Shown: one piece after another, positions 17,644-26,234 of the stretch | How positions within the stretch are numbered: the first letter of the stretch is position 1 | Layout of the letters: each line of letters opens with the position of its first letter | Translations under genes and position numbers: made by a program | Assembly (NCBI GenBank): GCA_016874235.1 | Contig: VGUJ01000002.1 | Span: 124,001-188,000, forward strand | DNA: 64,000 nucleotides | Reading direction: 5' to 3' | Source of the DNA: Gammaproteobacteria bacterium | GTDB lineage: Bacteria; Pseudomonadota; Gammaproteobacteria; Steroidobacterales; Steroidobacteraceae | Notes under the pieces: model-generated | Databases searched by the model: none | What the model was told of the DNA's origin: nothing | Seen by the model: only the letters and a program-made list of their open reading frames with translations

Positions 17644-18261
17644 TTGTTTTCCGTGGCCGAAACCCCAGCGACCGCCCTCTCTCACCCCCTGATCCTGGCT
17701 TCGGGATCCCGCTACCGGCGAGACCTACTCAGCCGGCTCGGGCTGCCCTTCGAGGTGGCGAGCCCCGATGTCGATGAGTCGCGTCTGCCGGGCGAGCCGG
17801 CGGCCGCCCTCGCCGAGCGCTTGGCGCTCGCGAAGGCGAAAGCCATCGCCGAGCGTCATCCCAAAGCCCTCGTCATCGGCTCCGACCAAGTCTGCGCCCT
17901 CGGCGAAGAATGCCTCGGCAAACCGGGCAGCCCCGAAGGTCAAAAGGCCATGCTCGAGCGCCTCTCGGGACACACCGTCGTCTATCACACGGCCGTCGCC
18001 GTCGTCGGTCTCGAGGCCGGTCTCTGGCAACGACATCGCGACGAGACTCGATGCGTCTTTCGCACGCTCACGCGGCTCGAGATCGACGACTACGTGCGTC
18101 GCGAACCCGCAGCCGACTGCGCCGGCGGATTCAAGAGCGAGGGACTCGGGATTTCTTTGTTCGAGCGCATGGAGAGCCTCGACCCTACCGCGATCATCGG
18201 CCTGCCGATGATCTTTGTCGCACAGGCCTTGCGCCCCTACGCCGTCGCGTCGAGCCGATAA
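17644..18261 (+). CDS. Maf/YceF nucleotide pyrophosphatase
   Basis: 205 residues. The start is a TTG supported by GAGG 7 nt upstream; a GTG at 17653 is too far from it. LILASGSRYRRDLLSRLG is the Maf N-terminal motif, and VIGSDQVCALG holds the catalytic aspartate. Proteins of this sublineage hydrolyse 7-methyl-GTP or related non-canonical nucleotides. Its 3' end overlaps the convergent rluC by 68 nt. Confidence 0.9.
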   Translation: MFSVAETPATALSHPLILASGSRYRRDLLSRLGLPFEVASPDVDESRLPGEPAAALAERLALAKAKAIAERHPKALVIGSDQVCALGEECLGKPGSPEGQKAMLERLSGHTVVYHTAVAVVGLEAGLWQRHRDETRCVFRTLTRLEIDDYVRREPAADCAGGFKSEGLGISLFERMESLDPTAIIGLPMIFVAQALRPYAVASSR

Positions 18262-19345
18262 AGAGCGCATCGATCACCTGGGCGAGCTCGGGAGGCAGTG
18301 GCGCATTGACGCTGAATTCTGTTCCGCGATCGGGCCAGACGAACGACAGGCTCGAAGCATGCAAAAACATGCGATCTAAGCCGTATTCGCGCATTACTTT
18401 GTTGAACTCGAAATCGCCGTATTTCGGATCACCCGCCACCGGATGGCCCGCGTACGCTGCATGGACGCGAATCTGGTGCGTGCGCCCCGTGAGAATCGAC
18501 ACTTCAAGCAGCGAGGCGATACGACCGAAACCCTGCACCGGGCGAAAATCGCTGGTCGCACTTTTGCCTGAGGCCTGAACTTTCACGGTACGCTCGCCGC
18601 CCACGCGCAAATCGGTGCGCAGCGGCGCATCGATGCGTTTCTTGCCGAGTTGCCAACTACCTTTGACGAGCGCGAGATAGCGCTTCTCGAAACCTTCGCC
18701 CTCACGCAGCCCCGCATGCAGCATACGCAGCACCGCGGGCTTGCGAGCCACCAGCAATACCCCACTCGTATCGCGATCGAGACGATGGACGAGCTCGAGC
18801 TTGTCGCGCTCGTCGGGCCGCGCGGCGCGCAGTGCCTCGATGACGCCGAAGCTGAGGCCGCTTCCGCCGTGAACCGCGAGCCCGGCGGGCTTGTTGATGA
18901 CGAGCAGCCGCTCGTCTTCATGAAGGATCGCCCCCGTGACCGTCGCAATCAGCGAGGCAGGCACGCGAGAGCGGGCGGCAGGACTCGTCTGGCCCGACGG
19001 GACGACCCGCGAACTCGGCGCCTCCGAACGGGGCGATATCGCGGCGGGCCCCGGGGCTCCCGCCGGATTAGCGGAACCTGCCTGCTTGGGTTCGAGCCGA
19101 ATCGGGGGCAGGCGGACCTCGTCCCCCGAGGCCAAGCGGGTATCGATGTCCGCCCGTTTGCCGTTCACCCGTACCTCGCCCTTGCGAACGATGCGGAAAA
19201 GCCGGCTCTTCGGTACGTCGGGGTACTGACGGGTCAAGAACCGGTCGAGTCGGCTGCCGGCATCGTCCTCACCCACCGTGACGCGACGAACTGCAGTTTG
19301 TTCAGATTTATTCGTAAGACCTTGTTTTTCCATGGGCTTTATCAT
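18194..19345 (-). CDS. rluC: 23S rRNA pseudouridine synthase RluC
   Basis: 383 residues. The N-terminal S4 domain (SRLDRFLTRQYPDVPKSRLFRIVRKG-like region, about residues 31-60) precedes a RluA-type catalytic domain with HRLDRDTSGVLLVA holding the catalytic aspartate, and RTHQIRVHAAYAGHPVAGD. RluC modifies U955, U2504 and U2580 of 23S rRNA in E. coli. A roughly 45-residue Pro/Ala/Ser-rich linker joins the domains and makes the protein about 60 residues longer than E. coli RluC. ATG 19333 is an alternative start. The order rluC-rne, divergent, is conserved in gammaproteobacteria. Confidence 0.92.
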   Translation of the reverse strand: MIKPMEKQGLTNKSEQTAVRRVTVGEDDAGSRLDRFLTRQYPDVPKSRLFRIVRKGEVRVNGKRADIDTRLASGDEVRLPPIRLEPKQAGSANPAGAPGPAAISPRSEAPSSRVVPSGQTSPAARSRVPASLIATVTGAILHEDERLLVINKPAGLAVHGGSGLSFGVIEALRAARPDERDKLELVHRLDRDTSGVLLVARKPAVLRMLHAGLREGEGFEKRYLALVKGSWQLGKKRIDAPLRTDLRVGGERTVKVQASGKSATSDFRPVQGFGRIASLLEVSILTGRTHQIRVHAAYAGHPVAGDPKYGDFEFNKVMREYGLDRMFLHASSLSFVWPDRGTEFSVNAPLPPELAQVIDALFIGSTRRRRGARPVRQRSSAGR

Positions 19346-19705
19346 AGGATTATGGGGTCGCGAGAGCGTATGCCCATGTTTGGCCCGCTTCCGCAGGCAT
19401 TAGCGCGGCGCCCGCCCGCCGGAACCGGCTTTACAGCCAGCCCGGAAGCGAGCGCAGCATGTTAGTTGGTCCTCGGCGACGAGGCCATCGAATCCGGCCG
19501 ACAGATGCAGCGTCACCCGACGCGCCTTCGGTTGCCAGACACCAAGAAGACAGCCGTAACGTGTTTCACTTTCTCGTAACGCTGCTCACGCAAATCACTG
19601 CATTGGTTCTGCCCGCACGCCCGAGGCCCCTGGCCCGTCGCGTGACGGTGTCCCCTTGGACGACCCCCGGAAGACTGTCGGCTCCAATCCGGAGTATTCG
19701 GTCCC
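19346..19705. other. 360-bp intergenic region: rluC/rne promoters and long rne leader
   Basis: No gene of its own was recognised here. It separates the divergent rluC and rne. In E. coli this interval holds the rne promoters and a 361-nt structured leader through which RNase E controls its own mRNA; a similar role is inferred from position and length. The SD GGAG lies 11 nt before the rne ATG. Confidence 0.5.
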
Positions 19706-22459
19706 ATGAAAAGAATGTTGGTAAACGCGACGCAGCAGGAAGAGCTGCGCGTCGCTCTCGTTGACGGACAGAAGCTTTACGACCTCTCGATCGAGCTTCC
19801 CTCCCGCGAACAGAAAAAAGCGAATATCTACAAAGGGCGTATCGCCCGCATCGAGCCCTCGCTCGAAGCCTGCTTCGTAGATTACGGCGCCGAGCGCCAC
19901 GGTTTCCTTCCCCTCAAGGAAATCTCCCGTGAGTATTTCCTCAAGAACCCCTCGGGCGGGCGCATCAACATGCGCGAGGTCCTGCAGGAAGGCCAGGACA
20001 TCGTCGTCCAGGTCGAAAAGGAAGAACGCGGCAATAAGGGTGCCGCCCTCACCACCTACATCTCGCTGGCCGGGCGCTTTCTCGTCCTGATGCCGAACAA
20101 TCCCCGCGCCGGTGGCGTCAGCCGCCGCATCGAGGGTGAAGAGCGCGATCAGATGAAGAGCATCATGGATGCGCTCGTCATCCCCGCGGGCATGGGCGCC
20201 ATCGTGCGCACCGCGGGCCTCGGTCGTGCCACCGAAGAACTGCAGTGGGATCTCGACAACCTCAAGATCCAGTGGGACGAGATCGTCAAAGCCGTGCTCG
20301 AGCGTCCCTCGCCGCTGCTCGTCTACCGCGAAAGCGACCCGGTCACCCGTGCGCTGCGTGATTACTTCTCGGACGACATCGGCGAGGTGCTCGTCGACGA
20401 GCCGAACGCGCATTCAGTGGCCTCGGAGTACATGCAGCGCTTCATGCCGGCCGAAGGCGGCCGTCGCCTGAAGATGTACACCGATGACATCCCGCTCTTT
20501 ACGCGGTATCAGATCGAGAGCCAGATCGAATCGGCCTACGCTCACAAGGTGCAGCTGCCCTCGGGCGGCTCGATCGTCATCGATTACACCGAGGCGCTGG
20601 TCTCCATCGACATCAACTCCGCGCGCGCCACGCGCGGCGGCGACATCGAGACGACAGCCACCAACACCAACCTCGAAGCTGCAGACGAGATCGGTCGGCA
20701 GCTGCGTATCCGCGACATCGGCGGACTGATCGTCATCGACTTCATCGACATGGAAGAGCCGCGCAACCAGCGCGCCGTCGAGGATCGCCTGCGTGACGCC
20801 ATGAAAATGGATCGCGCGCGTATCCAGATCGGCCGCTTGTCGCGATTCGGTCTGCTCGAGATGTCGCGCCAGCGTTTACGCCCCTCGCTCAGCGACTCGA
20901 GCCACGAAGTGTGCCCGCGTTGCCAAGGCATTGGCAGCATCCGCACCGTCGAGTCGATGGCGCTCGCCATCCTGCGACTCATCGGCGAGGAAGCTCGAAA
21001 AGACCGCACCTCGAAGGTCATCGTCGAAGTGCCCGTCGAAGTGGCGACCTACCTCATCAATGAAAAGCGCGAATGGCTGCGGACGCTCGAAGACAAGAGC
21101 CACGTCGAGCTCATCGTCATCCCGAACCTCAACATCGACACGCCGGAGTATTCGATCCGCCGCGTGCGCGACGACGAGTCCGAGACGCCCGAGTTCAAGC
21201 GCCTCTCCTACCAAATGCCCACGCCGGCCAAGGTGCCCGAGGCGAGTGGCACGCGCGAAAAGCAGGCCTCTCAGGAACCCGCTGCCGTCCCCACCTTCCT
21301 GCCGACCACACCGGCGCCCATCGTGGTGCAGGTGCCCGCTCCCGCGGTCGCCGCATCGACGGCGACCGTGGCCGCCGGTCCGCAACTCGGCATTTTCGTA
21401 CGCCTGTGGCGCTGGCTCTTCGGTGCGCCGACACCCGTGGAACCCGTACGCGAACCTCGTAGTGATCGTGGACGCGGCCGAGATCGAGATCGAGACCGCG
21501 ATCGCGGCGGTCGTGGTCGCGACCGAGATCGTAACGAGCGCGATGCTCGGGGCGGAAATCGCGGTCGCGATCGAAACCGTGATCGGGGACAACAAGGTCG
21601 ACCGCAGCAAGACGGCAAGCCCGCTGCACAGAACGAGCGGCGCAACGAACGGCAGGACGACGGTCAACGTCGCGGACGTGAGGACGGACGACGCGAGGAC
21701 AGTCGTCGTCGTGATCGCCCAGAGCGCGGTCCACGCGACGCGGAGCGCACCGCCGCGCCGGTGCCCACTCCGGTCGCGCCACAAGCCCAGAGCGCTCCGT
21801 CGGTCGCTCAACCAGTCGGTAGCGAGACCGCTCACCCGAACGCCCCGGAGGGCGCCGTAGCCGCGGACGGTACTCAGCCGAACCGTGAGGGCGGCGCACG
21901 CCGCGGACGACGTCGTGGTCGCCGTGGTCGCCGCGGCGGCGGAATGCGGGATCTGCCTCCGGGTGCCGTCGCGGCCGACGCCGCCACGGGTTCGGATTCT
22001 GCGATCGGCGATTTCTCTGATGACGGTGATGACTCGAGTGAACCGAACTTCGCGCTAGGCCAAGGGGCCCCCGCGTCTACGCCGAAGAGCGAGTCGACCG
22101 AGGCTGCCTCGTTCAGCGCCGAAGCCGCTCTCGACTTGCCTCCGCTACCCCAGAGCTCGGGCAGCATCAGTTGGACCGGGCTCAGCGATCCGGAACCGAC
22201 CGAGTCAACGCCGGCGCCGAGCGCATCGGCCACGACGACGGTCGAGCCGCCGCCGGCCGCTGCGGAAACGCCGCCGTCTGTTTTGATGCCGCCCGCGGAC
22301 TCGACCACGCCCGCTGCAACAGAGACGCCGCCGGCAGTCGATACGCCGCCCGCCGCTGTCGATACGACGACGCCCAGCGAGAAAAAGGTCGTGTGGTCGT
22401 CTAGCCCGCCGGACCGTTATTCGAGTTTTGGTGGCGGCACTCGCCGCGACGATTACTGA
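19706..22459 (+). CDS. rne: Ribonuclease E
   Basis: 917 residues. The catalytic half has the S1 domain ([21 protein letters not shown]), the DNase-I-like site with D302 ([10 protein letters not shown]) and D345 (VIDFIDME), and the Zn-link C403-P-R-C406. RNase E starts most mRNA decay and processes rRNA and tRNA. The C-terminal half is disordered: a tract rich in RD/RG dipeptides (about residues 585-665), a [13 protein letters not shown] block, and an acidic Pro/Thr-rich tail. These would bind RNA and recruit degradosome partners. A KLWRWLFG-like amphipathic segment ([11 protein letters not shown]) may be the membrane anchor. Confidence 0.97.
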   Translation: MKRMLVNATQQEELRVALVDGQKLYDLSIELPSREQKKANIYKGRIARIEPSLEACFVDYGAERHGFLPLKEISREYFLKNPSGGRINMREVLQEGQDIVVQVEKEERGNKGAALTTYISLAGRFLVLMPNNPRAGGVSRRIEGEERDQMKSIMDALVIPAGMGAIVRTAGLGRATEELQWDLDNLKIQWDEIVKAVLERPSPLLVYRESDPVTRALRDYFSDDIGEVLVDEPNAHSVASEYMQRFMPAEGGRRLKMYTDDIPLFTRYQIESQIESAYAHKVQLPSGGSIVIDYTEALVSIDINSARATRGGDIETTATNTNLEAADEIGRQLRIRDIGGLIVIDFIDMEEPRNQRAVEDRLRDAMKMDRARIQIGRLSRFGLLEMSRQRLRPSLSDSSHEVCPRCQGIGSIRTVESMALAILRLIGEEARKDRTSKVIVEVPVEVATYLINEKREWLRTLEDKSHVELIVIPNLNIDTPEYSIRRVRDDESETPEFKRLSYQMPTPAKVPEASGTREKQASQEPAAVPTFLPTTPAPIVVQVPAPAVAASTATVAAGPQLGIFVRLWRWLFGAPTPVEPVREPRSDRGRGRDRDRDRDRGGRGRDRDRNERDARGGNRGRDRNRDRGQQGRPQQDGKPAAQNERRNERQDDGQRRGREDGRREDSRRRDRPERGPRDAERTAAPVPTPVAPQAQSAPSVAQPVGSETAHPNAPEGAVAADGTQPNREGGARRGRRRGRRGRRGGGMRDLPPGAVAADAATGSDSAIGDFSDDGDDSSEPNFALGQGAPASTPKSESTEAASFSAEAALDLPPLPQSSGSISWTGLSDPEPTESTPAPSASATTTVEPPPAAAETPPSVLMPPADSTTPAATETPPAVDTPPAAVDTTTPSEKKVVWSSSPPDRYSSFGGGTRRDDY

Positions 22460-22470
22460 GGCGGATCGTT

Positions 22471-23238
22471 TTAGCGCGTGCCCGCTGACCGCTCGAGGGC
22501 GGCCGCGGCGCGCGCGAGATCATCGAGCGTGTTGACGTCCGGCCCCGGCCGGCACGTCGCCTCGCCCACCTGTATGCACAACCCATGGGCGAGCGCCCGA
22601 AGTTGCTCCAACTTTTCGACCTGCTCGAGCGGCGTGGGCGCAAGCGCAGCGAGTCGACGCAACGCGCTGACCCGATAGGCGTAGATGCCGAGGTGACGAC
22701 GCGCGACGGTCGGGAGTAGATCGAGACCATCAGGTCCCACCTGATCACGGAACCACGGAATCGGCGCGCGACTGAAGTAGAGCGCACGACCCTGGAGATC
22801 CGTCACGACCTTCACGGCATTTTGATCAAAGTATTCGTCGCGATGCTCGATCGGCGTGGCGAGCGTCGCCATGTCCGCGCCCGAGTGATCGATGAGCAGC
22901 ATTGCCACTTGCTCAATGAGCTCGGCGGGCATCGAGGGCTCGTCACCCTGCAGATTGACGACGACGTCGTGATCGTCCCAGCCGCGACGAGCCGCCACCT
23001 CAGCGATACGATCGGTACCGCTCGTATGCTCAGCCGCGGTCATCTCGACCGCGGCGCCAAAGGCCTGCGCCACGACTCGGATACGCTCATCATCGGTCGC
23101 GATGATGACTTCATGCGCCGAGCAGCTGAGCGCACGCTCGTATACCCAAGCTAGCATCGGCTTTCCCGCAAGCGGGATCAGCGGCTTGCCCGGCAACCGA
23201 GTCGAGGCATAACGAGCAGGTATGACGATGCGGTACAT
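22471..23238 (-). CDS. kdsB: 3-deoxy-manno-octulosonate cytidylyltransferase
   Basis: 255 residues. IPARYASTRLPGKPL is the nucleotide-binding loop, and VVNLQGDEP and HLGIYAYR are CMP-KDO synthetase signatures. It activates KDO for LPS core synthesis. It closes the comEC-msbA-lpxK-ycaR-kdsB run and ends 11 nt from the convergent rne stop. Confidence 0.97.
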   Translation of the reverse strand: MYRIVIPARYASTRLPGKPLIPLAGKPMLAWVYERALSCSAHEVIIATDDERIRVVAQAFGAAVEMTAAEHTSGTDRIAEVAARRGWDDHDVVVNLQGDEPSMPAELIEQVAMLLIDHSGADMATLATPIEHRDEYFDQNAVKVVTDLQGRALYFSRAPIPWFRDQVGPDGLDLLPTVARRHLGIYAYRVSALRRLAALAPTPLEQVEKLEQLRALAHGLCIQVGEATCRPGPDVNTLDDLARAAAALERSAGTR

Positions 23239-23252
23239 GCGCGCGCTAATGC

Positions 23253-23441
23253 TCAGTGTGCAAGCAAGGGATCATCGGCCACCAACACCTTGGCCTCTTC
23301 CTCGAGCATGACCGGAATGCCATCTTTGATCGGAAACGCGAGGCGATCAGCGCGACACACGAGCACTTGCTGCTCGCGATGATGGACGAGCGGCCCCTTG
23401 CAGAGCGGACACGCGAGAATGTCGAGCAGTCGATGGTCCAT
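23253..23441 (-). CDS. ycaR: YcaR/Trm112 family small protein
   Basis: 62 residues from ATG 23441. [18 protein letters not shown], later [19 protein letters not shown], is the Trm112/UPF0434 fold with one CxxC pair. The ATG follows the lpxK stop by one base, so it is probably translationally coupled. The position between lpxK and kdsB matches E. coli ycaR. Confidence 0.9.
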   Translation of the reverse strand: MDHRLLDILACPLCKGPLVHHREQQVLVCRADRLAFPIKDGIPVMLEEEAKVLVADDPLLAH

Positions 23442-23442
23442 G

Positions 23443-24483
23443 TCAGGCGGGCTCCGATTTTTTTGAGGCGAGGCATAAGGTCTCGATGGCTTCGACAAGG
23501 CCGCGGGCACCATCGGGCAACAACCGAGTCGCCACGGGAATCTCCCAAAATCGTGCGTCGGCGAAGCCTGCGCATTTTACGGCATCTTTCGAGGTCATCA
23601 GAATCGGGTGGCCATCATCGAAGGCGAAATCGGCGGCCGTAAAGGCATGATGATCGGCAAAGGCGTGCTCGATCGGTTCGATCCCGGCGGCTCTCAGAAG
23701 ATCAAAGAATCGCGCCGGGTGGCCGATGCCGGCCACCGCATGCACCCGCTCCCCACGCCAGCGTTCGACGCTGTGCCACGCGAGCGGGTCGGCGACACTA
23801 CGCGCCGCCTCGGGAACCAGCTGCATCACGAGCGAGCCGACTCGACCTCGCCATGCGGGCATGTCGTTTGCCTCGCCTCCGTTGATCACCACCCAATCGA
23901 CCGACTCGAGTCGCTGGGCCGATTCGCGCAAAGGACCCGCCGGCAGCAGACGTCCGTTACCGAGACCGCGGCGAGCATCGACGACGACGACCTCGAGATC
24001 ACGCGCGAGGGCGTAATGCTGCAGACCGTCGTCGCACACGATGACATCGACCCCGAGCGCCTCGAGCGCACGAGCGCCGGCGACTCGATCGGGACAGACG
24101 ATGACCTCGATGCCCGTCGACCGTGCGAGCATCACAGGCTCGTCACCAACCTCTCTCGCGTCTGATTCTCGCGTGACGCGAATCGGCGAGCGGACATCGG
24201 CACCGTAACCGCGGGTGAGGATGCCGGGCTTAAGACCCCGACTGCGAAGCAATCGAGCGAGGGCGGCGACGAGGGGGCTTTTCCCTGTGCCACCGACTGA
24301 GAGATTGCCGATCACCACGACCGGCACCTTCGGCCGGTAGGCGCGGCGCCATCCGCTGCGAAACATCGATCGACGGAATGCGGCACCGAACGCAAACACG
24401 GCGGCGAGCGGCGCGAGTAGCGCCGCACCGGCACGCCCGTCGTACCACACCCCTTGGAGCCATCGAGCGGTGGCGCTAGACAT
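23443..24483 (-). CDS. lpxK: Tetraacyldisaccharide 4'-kinase
   Basis: 346 residues. After an N-terminal membrane-contacting segment, [16 protein letters not shown] carries the Walker A loop, and [14 protein letters not shown] contains the conserved DDGxQ motif. LpxK phosphorylates the lipid A precursor at the 4' position at the inner membrane. The start codon shares a base with the msbA stop (TGATG). Confidence 0.96.
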   Translation of the reverse strand: MSSATARWLQGVWYDGRAGAALLAPLAAVFAFGAAFRRSMFRSGWRRAYRPKVPVVVIGNLSVGGTGKSPLVAALARLLRSRGLKPGILTRGYGADVRSPIRVTRESDAREVGDEPVMLARSTGIEVIVCPDRVAGARALEALGVDVIVCDDGLQHYALARDLEVVVVDARRGLGNGRLLPAGPLRESAQRLESVDWVVINGGEANDMPAWRGRVGSLVMQLVPEAARSVADPLAWHSVERWRGERVHAVAGIGHPARFFDLLRAAGIEPIEHAFADHHAFTAADFAFDDGHPILMTSKDAVKCAGFADARFWEIPVATRLLPDGARGLVEAIETLCLASKKSEPA

Positions 24484-26234
24484 CAGACGGCAAACTGCAA
24501 CTGGTGAAGCTGCGCGTACGTGCCGTGACGCGCGATGAGCTCGGCATGCGTACCCGTCTCGACGACTCGTCCTTCGTGCAGCACGACGATGAGATCCGCT
24601 TGCTCGATGGTGGAGAGACGATGCGCGATCACGAGCGTCGTACGCCCTCGCCGCAAGGTCGCGAGCGCCGCCTGGATGCGACGTTCGGATTCATTATCGA
24701 GCGCGCTGGTCGCCTCATCGAGTACGAGCACCGGCGCATTCTTGAGCAGCGCGCGGGCAATCGACACACGCTGTCGTTGTCCGCCCGACAGCTGCGACCC
24801 CCGCTCACCGACCGGTGTATCGAGGCCTTGCGGCAACTCGGCCGCGAAATCCATCACGTACGCGGCCGTTGCGGCCTCCTCGATTGCGGGCGATGCGGCA
24901 TCCGCGAGGTTGAACGCGATGTTGCGACGAATGCTGTCGTCGAACAACACGACTTCCTGACTCACGAGACTCACCTGCTTGCGCACATCGGTGCGGCGGT
25001 AATCGCGTAAATCGACACCATCGAGCAACACGCTGCCCGACTCCGGGTCGATGAATCTTGGGAGTAAATTGGCGAGCGTGCTCTTGCCGCTACCCGACTT
25101 GCCCACGATCGCAACCGTCTGCCCCGGCTGAACTTTGAAGCTCACATTCGAGAGCACTTCGCCTTGTGCACTTGAGTAACTGAAACTTACCTCACGAAAC
25201 TCGATCTCACCCCGAGCTCGCTCCAAAGTCTTCGTGCCGCCAACGTCCTCGACGGGCGTATCGAGTACCTCGAACACGCTCGCGCCGGCCGCAATACCTT
25301 GCTGCAGAGGGCCGAACACTTGCACCAGTCGGCGCAGGGGCGCCGTCAGCAACAAGAGCGCCGTGAGGAAGGCCATGAACTCGTCGACCCGCATCTGCGC
25401 ATCGAACACCTGGCGGATCGACACGAACAACACGCCGGCGAGGCCGAGCGAGGCGATGATCTGCACCACCGGGTTGGCGAGTGCACGCGCACCGATCAAG
25501 CGCATGTTGCTGTGGCGGTTGCGCTCGTTCGCCTCGGCAAAAATCGCCTCTTCGTAACCCTCGGCGTTGAAGCTCTTGATGACTTTGTGCCCATCGAGCG
25601 CTTCTTTGGCGACCCGAGTGACGTCACCCATCGACGCCTGGATGCGCGCGCTGTAACGACGGAACGAGCGGTTGATGTGCTGGATCAACCAAGAGATCGG
25701 CGGTGCCAACACGAGCACCAGCGCCGCGAGCTGCCAGTTGTACCAGAGCAGCATCGCCACGAGCGCGAGGATGGTGAGCGTGTCGCGTATCAACACCGTG
25801 ACGGCATTCGTCGTGGCCTCCGCGACGAGCTCGATGTTGTAGGTGAGACGCGAGAGCAGACCGCCCGTAGTCGCAGCCTCGAAATGACGCGTGGGTAATC
25901 GCAGGTAGTGAGCAAAGAGTTCGGCTCGAAGCGACTTGATGATCTGCCGCCCCACCCAGCCCGGAAAATAATTGGACACGTAGTCGCCGAGACCTCGTGC
26001 GACGAAGAGCGCTACGGCCCCCAGAGGAATCGCCCAAATGATGCGGGGGTCAGGCTCGACGAAGGCCCCGCCCAAAAATCGCTGCACGAGGTAGGCGAGC
26101 GCGGCGTCGGTCGCGGCGAACAGCGCCATCCCAAGCACGCCGATCAGGAACATGCCGAGATGGGGTCGCGCGTACCCGAGCAACCTTCGGTACACCTTGG
26201 AGGCGTCGGCGATTTCGACCGGCCGTTGGCTCAA
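24483..26234 (-). CDS. msbA: Lipid A flippase MsbA (ABC transporter)
   Basis: With a TTG start at 26234 the protein has 583 residues, almost exactly the E. coli length, and the start overlaps the comEC stop as TTGA. An ATG at 26300 would add 22 residues inside comEC. Six membrane helices precede the ATPase domain with VAIVGKSGSGKSTLANL (Walker A), QLSGGQRQRVSIARAL (signature) and VLVLDEATSALD (Walker B). It flips core-lipid A across the inner membrane, which fits the adjacent lpxK and kdsB. Confidence 0.95.
   Translation of the reverse strand: MSQRPVEIADASKVYRRLLGYARPHLGMFLIGVLGMALFAATDAALAYLVQRFLGGAFVEPDPRIIWAIPLGAVALFVARGLGDYVSNYFPGWVGRQIIKSLRAELFAHYLRLPTRHFEAATTGGLLSRLTYNIELVAEATTNAVTVLIRDTLTILALVAMLLWYNWQLAALVLVLAPPISWLIQHINRSFRRYSARIQASMGDVTRVAKEALDGHKVIKSFNAEGYEEAIFAEANERNRHSNMRLIGARALANPVVQIIASLGLAGVLFVSIRQVFDAQMRVDEFMAFLTALLLLTAPLRRLVQVFGPLQQGIAAGASVFEVLDTPVEDVGGTKTLERARGEIEFREVSFSYSSAQGEVLSNVSFKVQPGQTVAIVGKSGSGKSTLANLLPRFIDPESGSVLLDGVDLRDYRRTDVRKQVSLVSQEVVLFDDSIRRNIAFNLADAASPAIEEAATAAYVMDFAAELPQGLDTPVGERGSQLSGGQRQRVSIARALLKNAPVLVLDEATSALDNESERRIQAALATLRRGRTTLVIAHRLSTIEQADLIVVLHEGRVVETGTHAELIARHGTYAQLHQLQFAV

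Noticed and set aside
21460-21620. Repeated short DNA units suggesting a tandem repeat or CRISPR-like array
   Set aside because: They are in frame and encode the RD/RG tract of RNase E; there are no equal-length spacers.
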